Assembly (NCBI RefSeq): GCF_900101595.1
Contig: NZ_FMYY01000022.1
Coordinates: 1 to 64,000 of the forward strand
From: Paenibacillus sp. cl123
GTDB lineage: Bacteria; Bacillota; Bacilli; Paenibacillales; NBRC-103111
DNA length: 64,000 nt
Reading direction: 5' to 3'
The position numbers and the translations under genes were made by a program. The stretch's first letter is position 1. Each line of letters begins with the position of its first letter. Below are positions 37,463 through 47,446 of this stretch, in pieces. The notes beneath the pieces were generated by a model. The model worked only from the letters and a program-made list of their open reading frames with translations. It was not told the origin of the DNA and did not search any database.

Positions 37463-37525
37463 CCAATCGGGAATGTTTTATGGTGTAAAGGCAAGCCACA
37501 CAATCATAGGAAAGGAGGATTTAGA

Positions 37526-38461
37526 TTGGCGTTACCTTCTACGGCCCGAACATCCAGATCATCATCTTTATCATTGAATTGGGGGAAAGCGTTTGCAAGT
37601 CACAAATATTATTTTGTACTGCTGCTTCCTGGCATCCTTTACTTCCTGCTGATCCATTATTGGCCTATGGCTGGTATAGCCATCGCATTCAAAGATTTCC
37701 GGTTAGTGGATGGCGTAATGGGAAGCCCATGGGCCGGGCTCAAATGGTTTAAGTTATTGTTTAATTCACCTGATTTCTGGGTGGCGCTGAGGAATACGAT
37801 CATTCTCAGCCTCTATAAACTGGCCATTAACTTCCCGGCACCGATAATATTGGCGCTTCTGCTCAATGAAGTGTATCATGCCGGCTTTAAGCGGGTCATT
37901 CAGACGGTTGTTTACTTTCCGCATTTCTTGTCTTGGGTTATTCTTGGAGGGGTGTTATATTCGTTGTTTTCCTCCAAGAGCGGATTGCTCGATCTGTTTG
38001 GACTGGAAATCTCGCCATTAATGGACCCGGGTAGCTTCCGGGGATTGCTCGTGCTGTCTGAGCTGTGGAAGGAGGTCGGATGGGGGACCATTATTTATAT
38101 GGCAGCGATCTCCGGCATTAACATGGAGCTCTACGATGCTGCCAAAATTGATGGAGCCACCCGCTTTCAATTAGTCCGCCATATTACATTACCTTCGATT
38201 GCGGGCACGATCGTCATTTTGCTTATTTTGAAAACGGGTCATATTTTGAACGTAGGCTTCGATCAAATTTACAACTTGTACAATCCACTCGTTTATGAGG
38301 TCGCGGATGTTCTGGACACTTATGTATACAGAGTGGGGATTACGATGGGAAGATATCCTTTTGCCACAGCCGCTGGGCTGTTCCAGTCTGTGGTTGGATT
38401 GATCTTGATTGTATTGACCAACCGGTTAGCCAAGAAGTTCGGCGAACAAGGAATATGGTGA
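37526..38461 (+). CDS. Carbohydrate ABC transporter permease, LplB-like
   Basis: A 311-residue permease with six membrane helices. The first lies at 'YYFVLLLPGILYFLLIHYWPMAGIAIAF' (about residues 28-55) and the coupling-loop EAA motif reads 'EVGWGTIIYMAAISGINMELYDAAKIDGATRFQLVRHITLPSI' (about 190-232). This belongs to the LplB/YtcP subfamily that imports complex saccharides. The start is a TTG 7 bases after AAAGGAGG. It pairs with the next gene as the membrane channel; the ATPase is not in the locus, so a shared MsmX-type ATPase is expected. Confidence 0.88.
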   Translation: MALPSTARTSRSSSLSLNWGKAFASHKYYFVLLLPGILYFLLIHYWPMAGIAIAFKDFRLVDGVMGSPWAGLKWFKLLFNSPDFWVALRNTIILSLYKLAINFPAPIILALLLNEVYHAGFKRVIQTVVYFPHFLSWVILGGVLYSLFSSKSGLLDLFGLEISPLMDPGSFRGLLVLSELWKEVGWGTIIYMAAISGINMELYDAAKIDGATRFQLVRHITLPSIAGTIVILLILKTGHILNVGFDQIYNLYNPLVYEVADVLDTYVYRVGITMGRYPFATAAGLFQSVVGLILIVLTNRLAKKFGEQGIW

Positions 38462-38471
38462 GGAGATCCTG

Positions 38472-39332
38472 ATGCATTCTTCATTCGGAAATCGCTTGTT
38501 TAACGCAGTCAATGCCGTTTTGCTTTCGTTATTAGGTCTTGCCACGGTCTATCCGCTATGGCGAGAGATTTCCCGGTCGTTAAGCTCGGGGGAGGCGGTC
38601 ATGCGAGGGGGCATATTCTTATGGCCCGTTGACTTCAGACTGGATGCGTACCACATCATCACAAAGAGCGATTATTTGTGGACGGCGTATGGCAATTCCC
38701 TCTTTATTACCATTGTAGGAACAGGGCTGTCGCTTCTATTAACGTCAAGCACTGCCTATCCGTTGGCCAAACGGACGCTTCCGCTCAAGAAGTTTTTTAT
38801 GCTCCTTGTATTGTTCACTATGATCTTCAGCGGAGGCCTGATCCCGACTTACCTGGTGATGAAAGATCTGCACCTCATTAATTCTTTGTGGGCTGTCATC
38901 GTCCTGAATCTCATAAGCGCTTTCAATGTCATCGTCATGCTCAGCTTCATTCGAACGATTCCCGAGGAACTGGAAGAATCGGCCATGATCGATGGCGCCA
39001 ATCCGATTCGTATCTTTTTTACGATTATATTGCCGCTATGCAAGCCGGTACTGGCAACATTAGCCCTGTGGATGGCGGTTGGCTTATGGAATAATTTCTT
39101 CCAATCCTTTATTTATTTGAACGATAAAGCGCACATGACGTTACCGGTCTTGCTTCGTCAAATTATAGCCGGTCAAGTTGATGCGGAAGCGATGGGCGAG
39201 CTCAATGCAGCTTCTTCGGATTCTGTTATTGCAGCCACAATTGTTGTCTCTTTGCTCCCTATATTGATAGTGTATCCGTTCTTGCAGCGTTTCTTCGTGA
39301 AAGGCGCGATGATTGGATCGGTCAAAGGGTAA
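38472..39332 (+). CDS. Carbohydrate ABC transporter permease, LplC-like
   Basis: A 286-residue second permease. Helices include 'LFNAVNAVLLSLLGLATVYPLW' and 'FFMLLVLFTMIFSGGLIPTYLVMKDLHL', and the EAA loop is 'EELEESAMIDGANPIRIFFTIILPLCKPVLATLAL' (about residues 160-195). The gene begins 11 bases after the first permease and ends 25 bases before the binding protein, so the three are one operon. Confidence 0.88.
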   Translation: MHSSFGNRLFNAVNAVLLSLLGLATVYPLWREISRSLSSGEAVMRGGIFLWPVDFRLDAYHIITKSDYLWTAYGNSLFITIVGTGLSLLLTSSTAYPLAKRTLPLKKFFMLLVLFTMIFSGGLIPTYLVMKDLHLINSLWAVIVLNLISAFNVIVMLSFIRTIPEELEESAMIDGANPIRIFFTIILPLCKPVLATLALWMAVGLWNNFFQSFIYLNDKAHMTLPVLLRQIIAGQVDAEAMGELNAASSDSVIAATIVVSLLPILIVYPFLQRFFVKGAMIGSVKG

Positions 39333-39356
39333 AAATTAAACTTAGGAGGGCATTCC

Positions 39357-40898
39357 ATGTTTCAGGCTCCAAAAAGCAAGATGATGTTGGCAGGCGTGCT
39401 CGCGGCATCGATTGTTTCCGCTGGCTGCAGTGCAGATGAGAAGGATGCAGCCGGGACTGCTGCCGAGACTCCGGCCGTTGAAGAAGCGAAGACGACAACG
39501 TATCAAATATTCCGCAAATTTGCCGCTCCGGAATATCCGGAGGATGGCGGCGTGGGCAAGAAAACGCTCCTTGAGGCATTTGAAAAAACGAAGGCGAAGG
39601 GATTCGATTTCAAGGTTACCCTCGCAAGCGGAGACGATTACTTTACCAAGCTTAACCTGCTTGCAACCTCAGGCCAGCTTCCTGACTATTTCGACACCGA
39701 TGCGAAAACGCTCTCGCGGTTCTCCGAAGAGGGACTGCTTCTGCCACTCGATGAGTATCTGAAGGATGCTCCAAACCTAATGAAGATCATTCCGCAGGAA
39801 TTCTGGAAGGAAGTCACGTTTAACGGCAAAATTTACGGCATTCCAAAGGGAAGAAACGATAAGCCGTTTAACTTGCCCAGTACACTTGGGCTTACCATTC
39901 GGCAAGACTGGCTGGATAATCTTAATCTGAGTCGGCCCACCACCCTAGATGAGTTGTATGCCGTAATGAAAGCCTTTGTTACACAAGATCCTGATAAGAA
40001 CGGCAAAAACGATACATACGGTCTAGGAGTTTCCAAAGAGACGAATTTCAATGCGATTTTTGGCGCGTATGGCATTATCCCCAAATATTGGACTAAGGTA
40101 GACGGAGGAATTAAGAAAGGATTCGTGCTTCCCGAAATGAAAGAGGGCCTTGCTCTGCTTCAGAAATGGTATATGGAAGGTCTCATTGCTCATGACTTCC
40201 CGATTATGGAATCCAAACAAAGAGATGAGCTGGTCATAAACTCTCTGGTCGGATTGTTCGAGGGAGATGTGTATTATACGGAAAAGTCGTCCAGTCCGCT
40301 TGCAACTTCACTGAATGAAGCTACGCCAACCGCCGATCTCGTTATGCTGGAAGCGCCGAAAGGTCCGAACGGTAAGCAAGGTTATCAAGAAAAGCTCTAT
40401 AATTCGGAGTTCTCAGCATTGTCGGCCAAAATGAAGGAGCCCAAGAAGTTATTCCAATATTTGGACTGGATTGCCGATCAGAGCGATGAAGGCGGATTCA
40501 ATCACATGATGTACGGCATCGAGAATGAGGATTTCACTTACGACCGCGCTACGGATACAATCGAATTGATAACGCCGTATGCCGAGCTGTACAAGAAAGG
40601 GTATTCCAACCCGGTTCGCTTCGTTGTTGTTACCGATCGTCGTTCAGCGAAGCCGGAAGTTCGTGAGGCCATTGAAATTGTGAACAAACATGTGATCAGC
40701 AATGCCTTGTGGAAATCGGTTCCGGCAGAGATGGATTATCCGGATCTCGAGACTAAGTTGTGGATGGAATATTTGGTCAAGATCGTTACGGGCGTGTGGC
40801 CTGTGGAGAAGTACGACGAGTTTATCAAAAAATACTATGCTCAAGGCGGTAAAATCATCGAAGAGCAAGCCAACGAGCTGTGGAAATCATTACAATAA
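39357..40898 (+). CDS. Extracellular sugar-binding lipoprotein, LplA-like
   Basis: A 513-residue solute-binding protein of the family 1 type. The signal has lipobox VSAGC at about residues 20-24, so it is a lipoprotein. 'GDDYFTKLNLLATSGQLPDYFDTDAKTLSRFSEEGLLLPLDEYLKD' and 'YGIPKGRNDKPFNLPSTLGLTIRQDWLDNLNLSRPTTLDELYAVMKAF' are typical of LplA proteins, including the 'DPDKNGKNDTYGLG' calcium-like loop. It delivers the saccharide to the LplB-LplC permeases upstream. A good AGGAGG precedes the ATG. Confidence 0.88.
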   Translation: MFQAPKSKMMLAGVLAASIVSAGCSADEKDAAGTAAETPAVEEAKTTTYQIFRKFAAPEYPEDGGVGKKTLLEAFEKTKAKGFDFKVTLASGDDYFTKLNLLATSGQLPDYFDTDAKTLSRFSEEGLLLPLDEYLKDAPNLMKIIPQEFWKEVTFNGKIYGIPKGRNDKPFNLPSTLGLTIRQDWLDNLNLSRPTTLDELYAVMKAFVTQDPDKNGKNDTYGLGVSKETNFNAIFGAYGIIPKYWTKVDGGIKKGFVLPEMKEGLALLQKWYMEGLIAHDFPIMESKQRDELVINSLVGLFEGDVYYTEKSSSPLATSLNEATPTADLVMLEAPKGPNGKQGYQEKLYNSEFSALSAKMKEPKKLFQYLDWIADQSDEGGFNHMMYGIENEDFTYDRATDTIELITPYAELYKKGYSNPVRFVVVTDRRSAKPEVREAIEIVNKHVISNALWKSVPAEMDYPDLETKLWMEYLVKIVTGVWPVEKYDEFIKKYYAQGGKIIEEQANELWKSLQ

Positions 40899-40922
40899 CA
40901 TGCAGATAAGGAGCGTGTGAAG

Positions 40923-41711
40923 TTGAGACAGCCTGCAGAGTGGAAAGTCGGTACATCGTATCGATTCAGCGATAGCTCCGGTTTGGAGCAAATTAAGAGC
41001 GCCGGTTTGAACTGTATTGAACTCGTGCTGCACGGACAGGACTGGCTGAACAATTTTGAAGCGCTTGCCAAGCAGTTTACGGATATTGTGAATGAAGCAG
41101 CTCGATTGGATATAGAGGTGTGGTCCGTACATCTGCCATTCACCGATCCATGGGACGTATCTTGTCTGGATGCGGAACTTCGGAAGACGATCATAGACAA
41201 TCAATACCGTATGCTGCAGTTAGCGGAGAGCTGGGGCGTAGGCATTGCCGTACTCCATCCGAGCTTTGAGCCGATCTCTGAAGAGGAGCGACCAGCACGA
41301 ATGGCTGTTTGCCAAGAAGCGCTGCGCACGCTCGCCCAGCTGACTAGGAACCTGAACATTCGTGTGGCCGTGGAATGCTTGCCTAGAACCTGTCTCGGCA
41401 ATACAAGCGATGAGATTCTGCAATTGATCGAATCAACGAGCGGCTTGCTTGTTTGCTGCGATGTGAATCATCTGCTGCATGAGAGCGCAGAGAATTTTAT
41501 TAACAAGGTCGGCTCCCGTATCGGCACGGTGCATATGTCTGATTACGACGGCATCGATGAACGGCATTGGCTGCCGGGCAAAGGGATTACCCAGTGGGAT
41601 AAGGTGCTGAATGCGTTGACGAAGCAAGGATATCAAGGCCCATTCATGTTCGAGGTGCGTAATGGCGTGCCAGAAGAACTGAAGTCATGTTGGGAAGGGA
41701 TGATTCACTAG
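40923..41711 (+). CDS. Sugar-phosphate isomerase/epimerase-like TIM barrel
   Basis: A 262-residue protein of the xylose-isomerase-like/AP-endonuclease-2 barrel family. The metal-site strands are visible: 'IAVLHPSFEPISEEERPARM' , 'VAVECLPRTCLGN' (Glu), 'LLVCCDVNHLLHESAENFINKVGSRIGTVHMSDYDGIDERHWLPGKGITQWDKVLNALTKQGYQGPFMFEV' (Asp, His, His and Glu). Members isomerise or epimerise sugars or inositols. I prefer TTG 40923, 9 bases from AAGGAG; the GTG at 40917 is only 3 bases away. It follows the binding protein by 24 bases and probably acts on the imported sugar. Confidence 0.75.
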   Translation: MRQPAEWKVGTSYRFSDSSGLEQIKSAGLNCIELVLHGQDWLNNFEALAKQFTDIVNEAARLDIEVWSVHLPFTDPWDVSCLDAELRKTIIDNQYRMLQLAESWGVGIAVLHPSFEPISEEERPARMAVCQEALRTLAQLTRNLNIRVAVECLPRTCLGNTSDEILQLIESTSGLLVCCDVNHLLHESAENFINKVGSRIGTVHMSDYDGIDERHWLPGKGITQWDKVLNALTKQGYQGPFMFEVRNGVPEELKSCWEGMIH

Positions 41712-41837
41712 AGGGTTTAACGCCCCATATTGCTAATTAGTTTGACTTACTCGAACAACTCCTGCAGCTAAGGCAGATGATCTAACGACATCTGACTTGG
41801 CTGCTGATTATGGAATCCCGAGGGAGGAACATTATGT

Positions 41838-44800
41838 ATGACTAGGTTGAGAAAAGGAATTACGCAATTAAGTATTTCGGTTATGCTGCTTAGCTTGTTC
41901 TTACAGATGTTTGCCAGCTCTGCGAATGCTCAAGGGATGACTCAAGTCACAGGCAACGAAATCGTCAGCAATGGCTATTATGTTTTTGCAGTCCCAGGGA
42001 TCAACAGCTATCTGCAGGGGCGTGGGCAATATGCGCTCTCCTCGAATCCTAACACGAACACGTCGCCGCTGCTGCGCAGCCATATCAAATTTGATGAGAC
42101 AATTCCTCAGGTAAACGAGGCAATCGTATGGCAGGCAATACCATTCGGTTCAGGCTACAGTCTGAAAGCCTATTCCGCGGATGGAACCGATGCCTACTTG
42201 AATTTGTCGGAAGCTGACTTGACGCTTGGCGAACAGCAGGAGTTAGTCCTGACCGTCAATGATAACGGCACTATTCTCATCAATCGTGAGGTAAACGGGA
42301 CGTATTATTATGTGCGGTTCACCAATGCAAACGGCGTAGGCTGGCAATCCAGCCCGGATAATTCCTACCTGCCAAGCATGTCATTCCGGGTATTCCCCGT
42401 TACAGAAAATATGATTATTTCCAATGATAGAATTCTGGAGATTAACGCGCATGAGATCGTCAGCGGCGGGTTCTATTCACTCTCTATTCCCGGAATTAAC
42501 AGCAATATGCTTGGGCGGGACGAATATGCTCTGGCAAGCGAGAGCAACGGCAATGCCGCCCCATTATTACTTCGTCATATTCCATTTGATGTCAGTCTTA
42601 AGAGCTTGCCGGCTGTTCTCGTATGGCAAATTGAAAGCTTTGGAGAGGGCTATAGCCTGAAAGCTTATTCTAAAAACGGAAGCGCTTCCTATTTGAATCT
42701 TAATGGAAGTGATTTGACGCTGGGTGAACGGCAGGAACTAAGCCTGGTTATCAATGAAGATGGAACCGTACAGATTTCCCGCCATGCAAACGGTTCGATC
42801 TATTATGTGCGGTTCACTAATTTAAACGGCGCAGGCTGGCAATCCAGCACAGATGATTCTTATAAGCCAAGCATGTCATTTCGCGTGAGCGCTGTCCCGC
42901 TTTCCTTGCTTGAGAACCATCCGATCAAGCCTGTTTCCTCCAGCAGTATGCAGAGCGGCGGGTATTATATTTTTGCCCACCCCGGCATCGGCAGCACCGA
43001 CCAGGGCCACGGTCAGTTTGCTTTGTCGGGTATTGAAAATATCAATTCTAATAAATCTATACTCAGACATGTGAAGTACTCTGAATCGCAATATGGTCTG
43101 GATGAAACCATCGTATGGAAATATGAAGCTTACGGATCTGGCTTCAGTCTGAAGCTGCTCGGTGCTGACGGGACGGACAGCTATTTGAACCTTGTTATGA
43201 ATGGTTCAACCGCTAGCGCAACACTCGGGCCCAGGCAAGAATTAAAGCTTACTAGAAACGCCAATGGCACGGCCAAAATTTCGCGCAGCCTGAACGGGAC
43301 CGCTTATTATGTTCGATTCACCACGTTAGGCGGCGTAGGCTGGCAGGCAGGCGCAAATGATAGCAGCAATGCCTTCCAGGTGTTTGAGGTTCCTAGCGCC
43401 CGTATTATGCCCATGCCAAGCATCGTCAAAGGCCAGCAATTAACGGAAGGCACGAAATATATATTGGCCATTCCGAATATTTCCAGTAACGACCAGGGCA
43501 GAGGACTGTTTGCGCTATCCAGTACGCCAACGGCATACACGGATCAGAAGCTGTTCCAGCATGTGAAGTTCAACGATACGGCCCAGCCTCCGGTCAATTC
43601 AAGTCTGGTGTGGGTTTTTGAGAAATTTGGCGGTGGTTATAGCTTGAGGGCCGAAGGTGCTCAGGGGGATAACAATTATTTGAATATCAGCATGGCAAAC
43701 AGCAAGGCTAACGCTTATCTGGGTTCAAGGCAAGAGCTGAATGTGATTGTCAACGAGGACGGGACAGTCATGCTGTCTAAAGCCTTGGAAGGAATCCCTT
43801 ATTATATCCGGTTTACGAATTTAAGAGGAATCGGATGGGAAGCAGCTGCTGCATCAAGCTCTGCATCGTTTCTGCTATACCAAGTATCCGATGTTCCGAC
43901 GCCTAGACCGACTTACTACAAGGTCGGGGCAGCAGACCTGACGAGCGGCAACGACTATGTACTTGCGATTCCGGGCATTACGCCAACTGGCGGCACCAAG
44001 GATCAGTATGCCGTTTCCAGTGAGAATACAATGAGCTCTGACCCGTTGCTATTGAAGTATGCCAGCTTCGATGCCTCCAAAGACACCGTGGATTACCGAC
44101 TAGTATGGAATTTTGAACAAGTTGAAGGTGGATGGGCGATCAGGTCTCGTAATAAAGCAGGTGAAAACAGTTATTTAAACATTCATCTAAGCAGCAGCAA
44201 TCAACCGTCACTTGCGCTTGGGCCTAAACAAGCATGGACCGTTAACGCGGATGCTGCGGGACTAGCGAGCGTGTCCCGGGTCATTGACGGCAAGACGTAT
44301 TACGTTTGTTTTACGACAGGGAATGGTCAAGGGTGGCAGGCGAGCACGACGAACAGCAACAATCTCTTCCATGTGTACGAAGTGAATCTCGACAAGGCAA
44401 AGCTGGATTTAGAAGAGCCTCGTGAGCAGCCTTTGTTTACGATTGCGGCTCTGTCTGATTTGCATGTTGACTACGGTTTGCAGAATAATCCGGATGTGAT
44501 AAGACCGCAAACTCGCTCTGCACTTGAAACTATTAAGACGAATGAAAATCCGGATTTAGTCGTTGTGACCGGGGACAGTTTGAGTACAACGGACAGCGGC
44601 CCATGGGGTCAAGAGACTTATAATAAATTTGTTTCGCAGGTGACAAGCGCCTTCGCAGAGACGAGTAAAAACGGAAAAGTGCTGTATGTGAATGGAGAAC
44701 ATGATTATGAAGCGGGTTCGACTGCGTACAATTCCGGCGCCTATATCGATTCCACGATGTTAAGCAGCCTCGGGCCATATGAAGATGTGTTATATGAAGG

Positions 44801-47252
44801 TGGAGATCGGAGATCCAATCTGTTGGCTTATCGCTACAGGATTAACGGAATTCACTTTATCGGGATTAATACTCCGTATAATGGGGACAAAACCATCGAT
44901 TCCAATGTATACACGCCCGAAGCCATCGATTTCGTAGAGAACACATTGTCGGCCATCGGCAATACCGAACGGGTTATCGTGCTTGGTCATTATCCTCTTC
45001 AAGGCTCGAAAGCATTAACTGCGCCTGCGCAGGGCCTCTCTGATGAGAACGGCATGAACACTCGCTTACATCGCATTTTATTGAACTATCCGAACTTGAT
45101 CTATCTCTATGGCCACGACCATGGCGGTCCTATCATCGAACAGGACACGTTCGAGCGTGTGACAGCCTATAATGCTGACGGCAGCATCGAACAGAATCGT
45201 AACGTTCGCTCTACGGGTTATGTCTCCAGCTTTGCAGGTTCACTAAGCTATTATAACAATCGCTATAATCCAGGGCCGCTTTCAGCCGAGCAGCCGGCAG
45301 TAGTCCAGTCGATCATGGTCTATTTTTATGAGGATTATGTAGAATTGCAGATGAAAAACTACGGGGAGCGGAACGGAGTTAAGAAAAATCTTGCGCCGTA
45401 TACGATTCCTTTCAGGGAATGGATAACCTCTCGGACATACACGATCGATCATTCGGCGGGAACGGTTACGGGCATTCCGCACCAAACGACCATTGGAGCC
45501 TTTTTGGCCGGGTTTGATCAATCGGAAGAGCTTTCCGTATTTGGTTTGGACGGAAATGCAATCACGGATCCCAGCAGAATTATCCGTTCAGGGATGGAAT
45601 TGAAACGAATGAGCGGTAGAGCGGTGCTGGATTCCCTGCAGGTGCTTGTTAATCAGGCTGCCGTCAAAATGCTGCCGATCGAGGGTAACTCGAAGGTTCC
45701 TAGCTCGGCAGAAACCGAGATGGTTGCGCTGACGGATCAGCAATTCAATAAAATCGTTGTCTACAAGCAGGATGCCCCGGATTGGAATGATTCGGATGCA
45801 ATCGTGTGGAAGTGGCAGCCGACTGCCGCATTAGGATTTACGGGGATTGGCACCTTTGACCTTGTGACGGATGCGAAGCTTCGCTACAGTGAGTTTTATG
45901 GCGGATATGTTGTGGTCACGACCGCTTCTCGTGGGTTCGTGGGCATTATTGATTACGAAACGGGGGAGCGGCTGTATAGCCGTGCTAAGAAGAATGAGGA
46001 GAATCCTCATTCCATTGAATTGCTGCCTGACGGAAACATCGTTGTGGCAGATAGTGTCGGCCACACAGTGACCATATATGCGTCCAGTCAAGGGGATGCC
46101 AATGGTTATTATTACCGGGTAGAGTTTCCTGGAGCTCATGGCCTAGTTTGGGATAATCAGCGCAAGCTGGTTTGGGCAGTTGGAGATTATGAGGTGGTTG
46201 CATATGAAATCACCGGCACGACAGAGCGGCCGACTTTATCATTGAAGGAAGGTTTGGGGGTTGATCTCCCGGTAATGGAAGGCAAAGAAGGGGCGTGGGG
46301 CCATGATTTATTCCCTGTAACGGAAGGCGGGGACCTGCTCTGGGTGACAGCCCAATATGACGTGTATCAGTTTAATATGGTTACTGGAGAGCTGTCTAAC
46401 ACATTTGACTCGCATGATGATATTTTTAGCACTCATATAAAGTCCATTGGAACACAGCCGTATACAGGGCATATTATCCGTTCTGTACCTAATGGAACGA
46501 TGGCGTCCTGGGCCACGAATACGGTGGATATATTCCGTCTCGAGGGACAAGGCAGCTACACGCACGATCTGAGAATTCATAACAGCGAGGCGTACTACAA
46601 GGCGCGTACCTGGTATCCCAGCATTCAGAGGATCCATGATATGGTCGAGGAGGAACCTTCAAATCCACTGGCGACAGACAAACCCGGAAAGCCGGTATTG
46701 TCGAGTGACAATGGGCACGACACGGGCCTAAGAGACGGCAACTACACGATTGCCATGAATCAATGGTGGGGTAACAATGGGACGACCTACAAGTTGTATG
46801 AGAACGGGGTGTTGATCGATACGCAGTCATTCCTTGATAAATCTCCTGAAGCCCAGATGGCTGCTACCGTCCTGACAGGCAGAATTAACGGCACTTATGT
46901 ATACACATGCGAATTGATTAATTCCTACGGAACGACAAGTTGCGATGCGATAACCGTTGTTGTTGCCGATGCCTCACCGGGTAATGCTGTGCTCTCCAGC
47001 GATAACTGGGATGGAGACGGCAACTACAACGTGATGATGAATATGTGGTGGGGGACCAATGCAGCTGCCTTCGAGCTCTATGAGAATGGGGAATTGGTAC
47101 AATCCGTTCCTCTGCTCGAAGCGACGCCCGGAGCTCAATTCGCAGCGGTAACCATGATGGGCAAGCCGGCAGGAACGTATGAATATTACGGTAAGCTAAT
47201 CAACGCAGCTGGTGAAACGATAACGGAAAAAATTGTCGTACATGTATCTTAA
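41838..47252 (+). CDS. 1804-residue secreted repeat protein with phosphoesterase, DUF6528-like and ChiN-like modules
   Basis: A very large exoprotein. After a signal peptide (cleavage near ANA-QG, about residue 31) come five repeats of about 165 residues, starting near residues 38, 204, 370, 534 and 698, each with G(Y/F)YxxAxPG, ALSS, a GYSLKA core, YLNL, 'LTLG(E/P)(R/K)QEL', NGTxYYVRFT and GVGWQ. I do not recognise this repeat. A calcineurin-type phosphoesterase follows (about 867-1150): 'LSDLHVDYG', 'VTGDSLS', 'VNGEHDYE', 'VLGHYPLQG', 'YLYGHDHGG'; the usual GNHD reads GEHD. Then a DUF6528-like propeller (about 1290-1600) and two chitinase-N-like modules ('WWGNNGTTYKLYENG', 'WWGTNAAAFELYENG', about 1615-1804). 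Last gene of the locus, 126 bases after the barrel gene. Probably releases or dephosphorylates the sugar that the transporter imports; this is inference. Confidence 0.85.
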   Translation: MTRLRKGITQLSISVMLLSLFLQMFASSANAQGMTQVTGNEIVSNGYYVFAVPGINSYLQGRGQYALSSNPNTNTSPLLRSHIKFDETIPQVNEAIVWQAIPFGSGYSLKAYSADGTDAYLNLSEADLTLGEQQELVLTVNDNGTILINREVNGTYYYVRFTNANGVGWQSSPDNSYLPSMSFRVFPVTENMIISNDRILEINAHEIVSGGFYSLSIPGINSNMLGRDEYALASESNGNAAPLLLRHIPFDVSLKSLPAVLVWQIESFGEGYSLKAYSKNGSASYLNLNGSDLTLGERQELSLVINEDGTVQISRHANGSIYYVRFTNLNGAGWQSSTDDSYKPSMSFRVSAVPLSLLENHPIKPVSSSSMQSGGYYIFAHPGIGSTDQGHGQFALSGIENINSNKSILRHVKYSESQYGLDETIVWKYEAYGSGFSLKLLGADGTDSYLNLVMNGSTASATLGPRQELKLTRNANGTAKISRSLNGTAYYVRFTTLGGVGWQAGANDSSNAFQVFEVPSARIMPMPSIVKGQQLTEGTKYILAIPNISSNDQGRGLFALSSTPTAYTDQKLFQHVKFNDTAQPPVNSSLVWVFEKFGGGYSLRAEGAQGDNNYLNISMANSKANAYLGSRQELNVIVNEDGTVMLSKALEGIPYYIRFTNLRGIGWEAAAASSSASFLLYQVSDVPTPRPTYYKVGAADLTSGNDYVLAIPGITPTGGTKDQYAVSSENTMSSDPLLLKYASFDASKDTVDYRLVWNFEQVEGGWAIRSRNKAGENSYLNIHLSSSNQPSLALGPKQAWTVNADAAGLASVSRVIDGKTYYVCFTTGNGQGWQASTTNSNNLFHVYEVNLDKAKLDLEEPREQPLFTIAALSDLHVDYGLQNNPDVIRPQTRSALETIKTNENPDLVVVTGDSLSTTDSGPWGQETYNKFVSQVTSAFAETSKNGKVLYVNGEHDYEAGSTAYNSGAYIDSTMLSSLGPYEDVLYEGGDRRSNLLAYRYRINGIHFIGINTPYNGDKTIDSNVYTPEAIDFVENTLSAIGNTERVIVLGHYPLQGSKALTAPAQGLSDENGMNTRLHRILLNYPNLIYLYGHDHGGPIIEQDTFERVTAYNADGSIEQNRNVRSTGYVSSFAGSLSYYNNRYNPGPLSAEQPAVVQSIMVYFYEDYVELQMKNYGERNGVKKNLAPYTIPFREWITSRTYTIDHSAGTVTGIPHQTTIGAFLAGFDQSEELSVFGLDGNAITDPSRIIRSGMELKRMSGRAVLDSLQVLVNQAAVKMLPIEGNSKVPSSAETEMVALTDQQFNKIVVYKQDAPDWNDSDAIVWKWQPTAALGFTGIGTFDLVTDAKLRYSEFYGGYVVVTTASRGFVGIIDYETGERLYSRAKKNEENPHSIELLPDGNIVVADSVGHTVTIYASSQGDANGYYYRVEFPGAHGLVWDNQRKLVWAVGDYEVVAYEITGTTERPTLSLKEGLGVDLPVMEGKEGAWGHDLFPVTEGGDLLWVTAQYDVYQFNMVTGELSNTFDSHDDIFSTHIKSIGTQPYTGHIIRSVPNGTMASWATNTVDIFRLEGQGSYTHDLRIHNSEAYYKARTWYPSIQRIHDMVEEEPSNPLATDKPGKPVLSSDNGHDTGLRDGNYTIAMNQWWGNNGTTYKLYENGVLIDTQSFLDKSPEAQMAATVLTGRINGTYVYTCELINSYGTTSCDAITVVVADASPGNAVLSSDNWDGDGNYNVMMNMWWGTNAAAFELYENGELVQSVPLLEATPGAQFAAVTMMGKPAGTYEYYGKLINAAGETITEKIVVHVS

Positions 47253-47288
47253 ACACTCCATTTTCGCAGTCAAACCTACTTCGACGGA

Positions 47289-47313
47289 GCTCATCGTAAG
47301 ATGAGTTCTTTTT
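47289..47313 (+). terminator. Terminator after the giant exoprotein gene
   Basis: GCTCATC and GATGAGT arms around GTAA, followed by a long T-run (TTCTTTTTTTT), about 37 bases after the stop. It closes the glycan locus. Confidence 0.85.
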
Positions 47314-47446
47314 TTTCTGCGAACAGATGAAGCATGCAAACGGAGGGAAATTTAGCATTCAATTGAATATCTTGATGCAGTGGTGTAATGTAAGAGATTA
47401 AAGTCGGTAAGCTAGAGATCATCATCGCAGATGGGAGAAAAAGATA

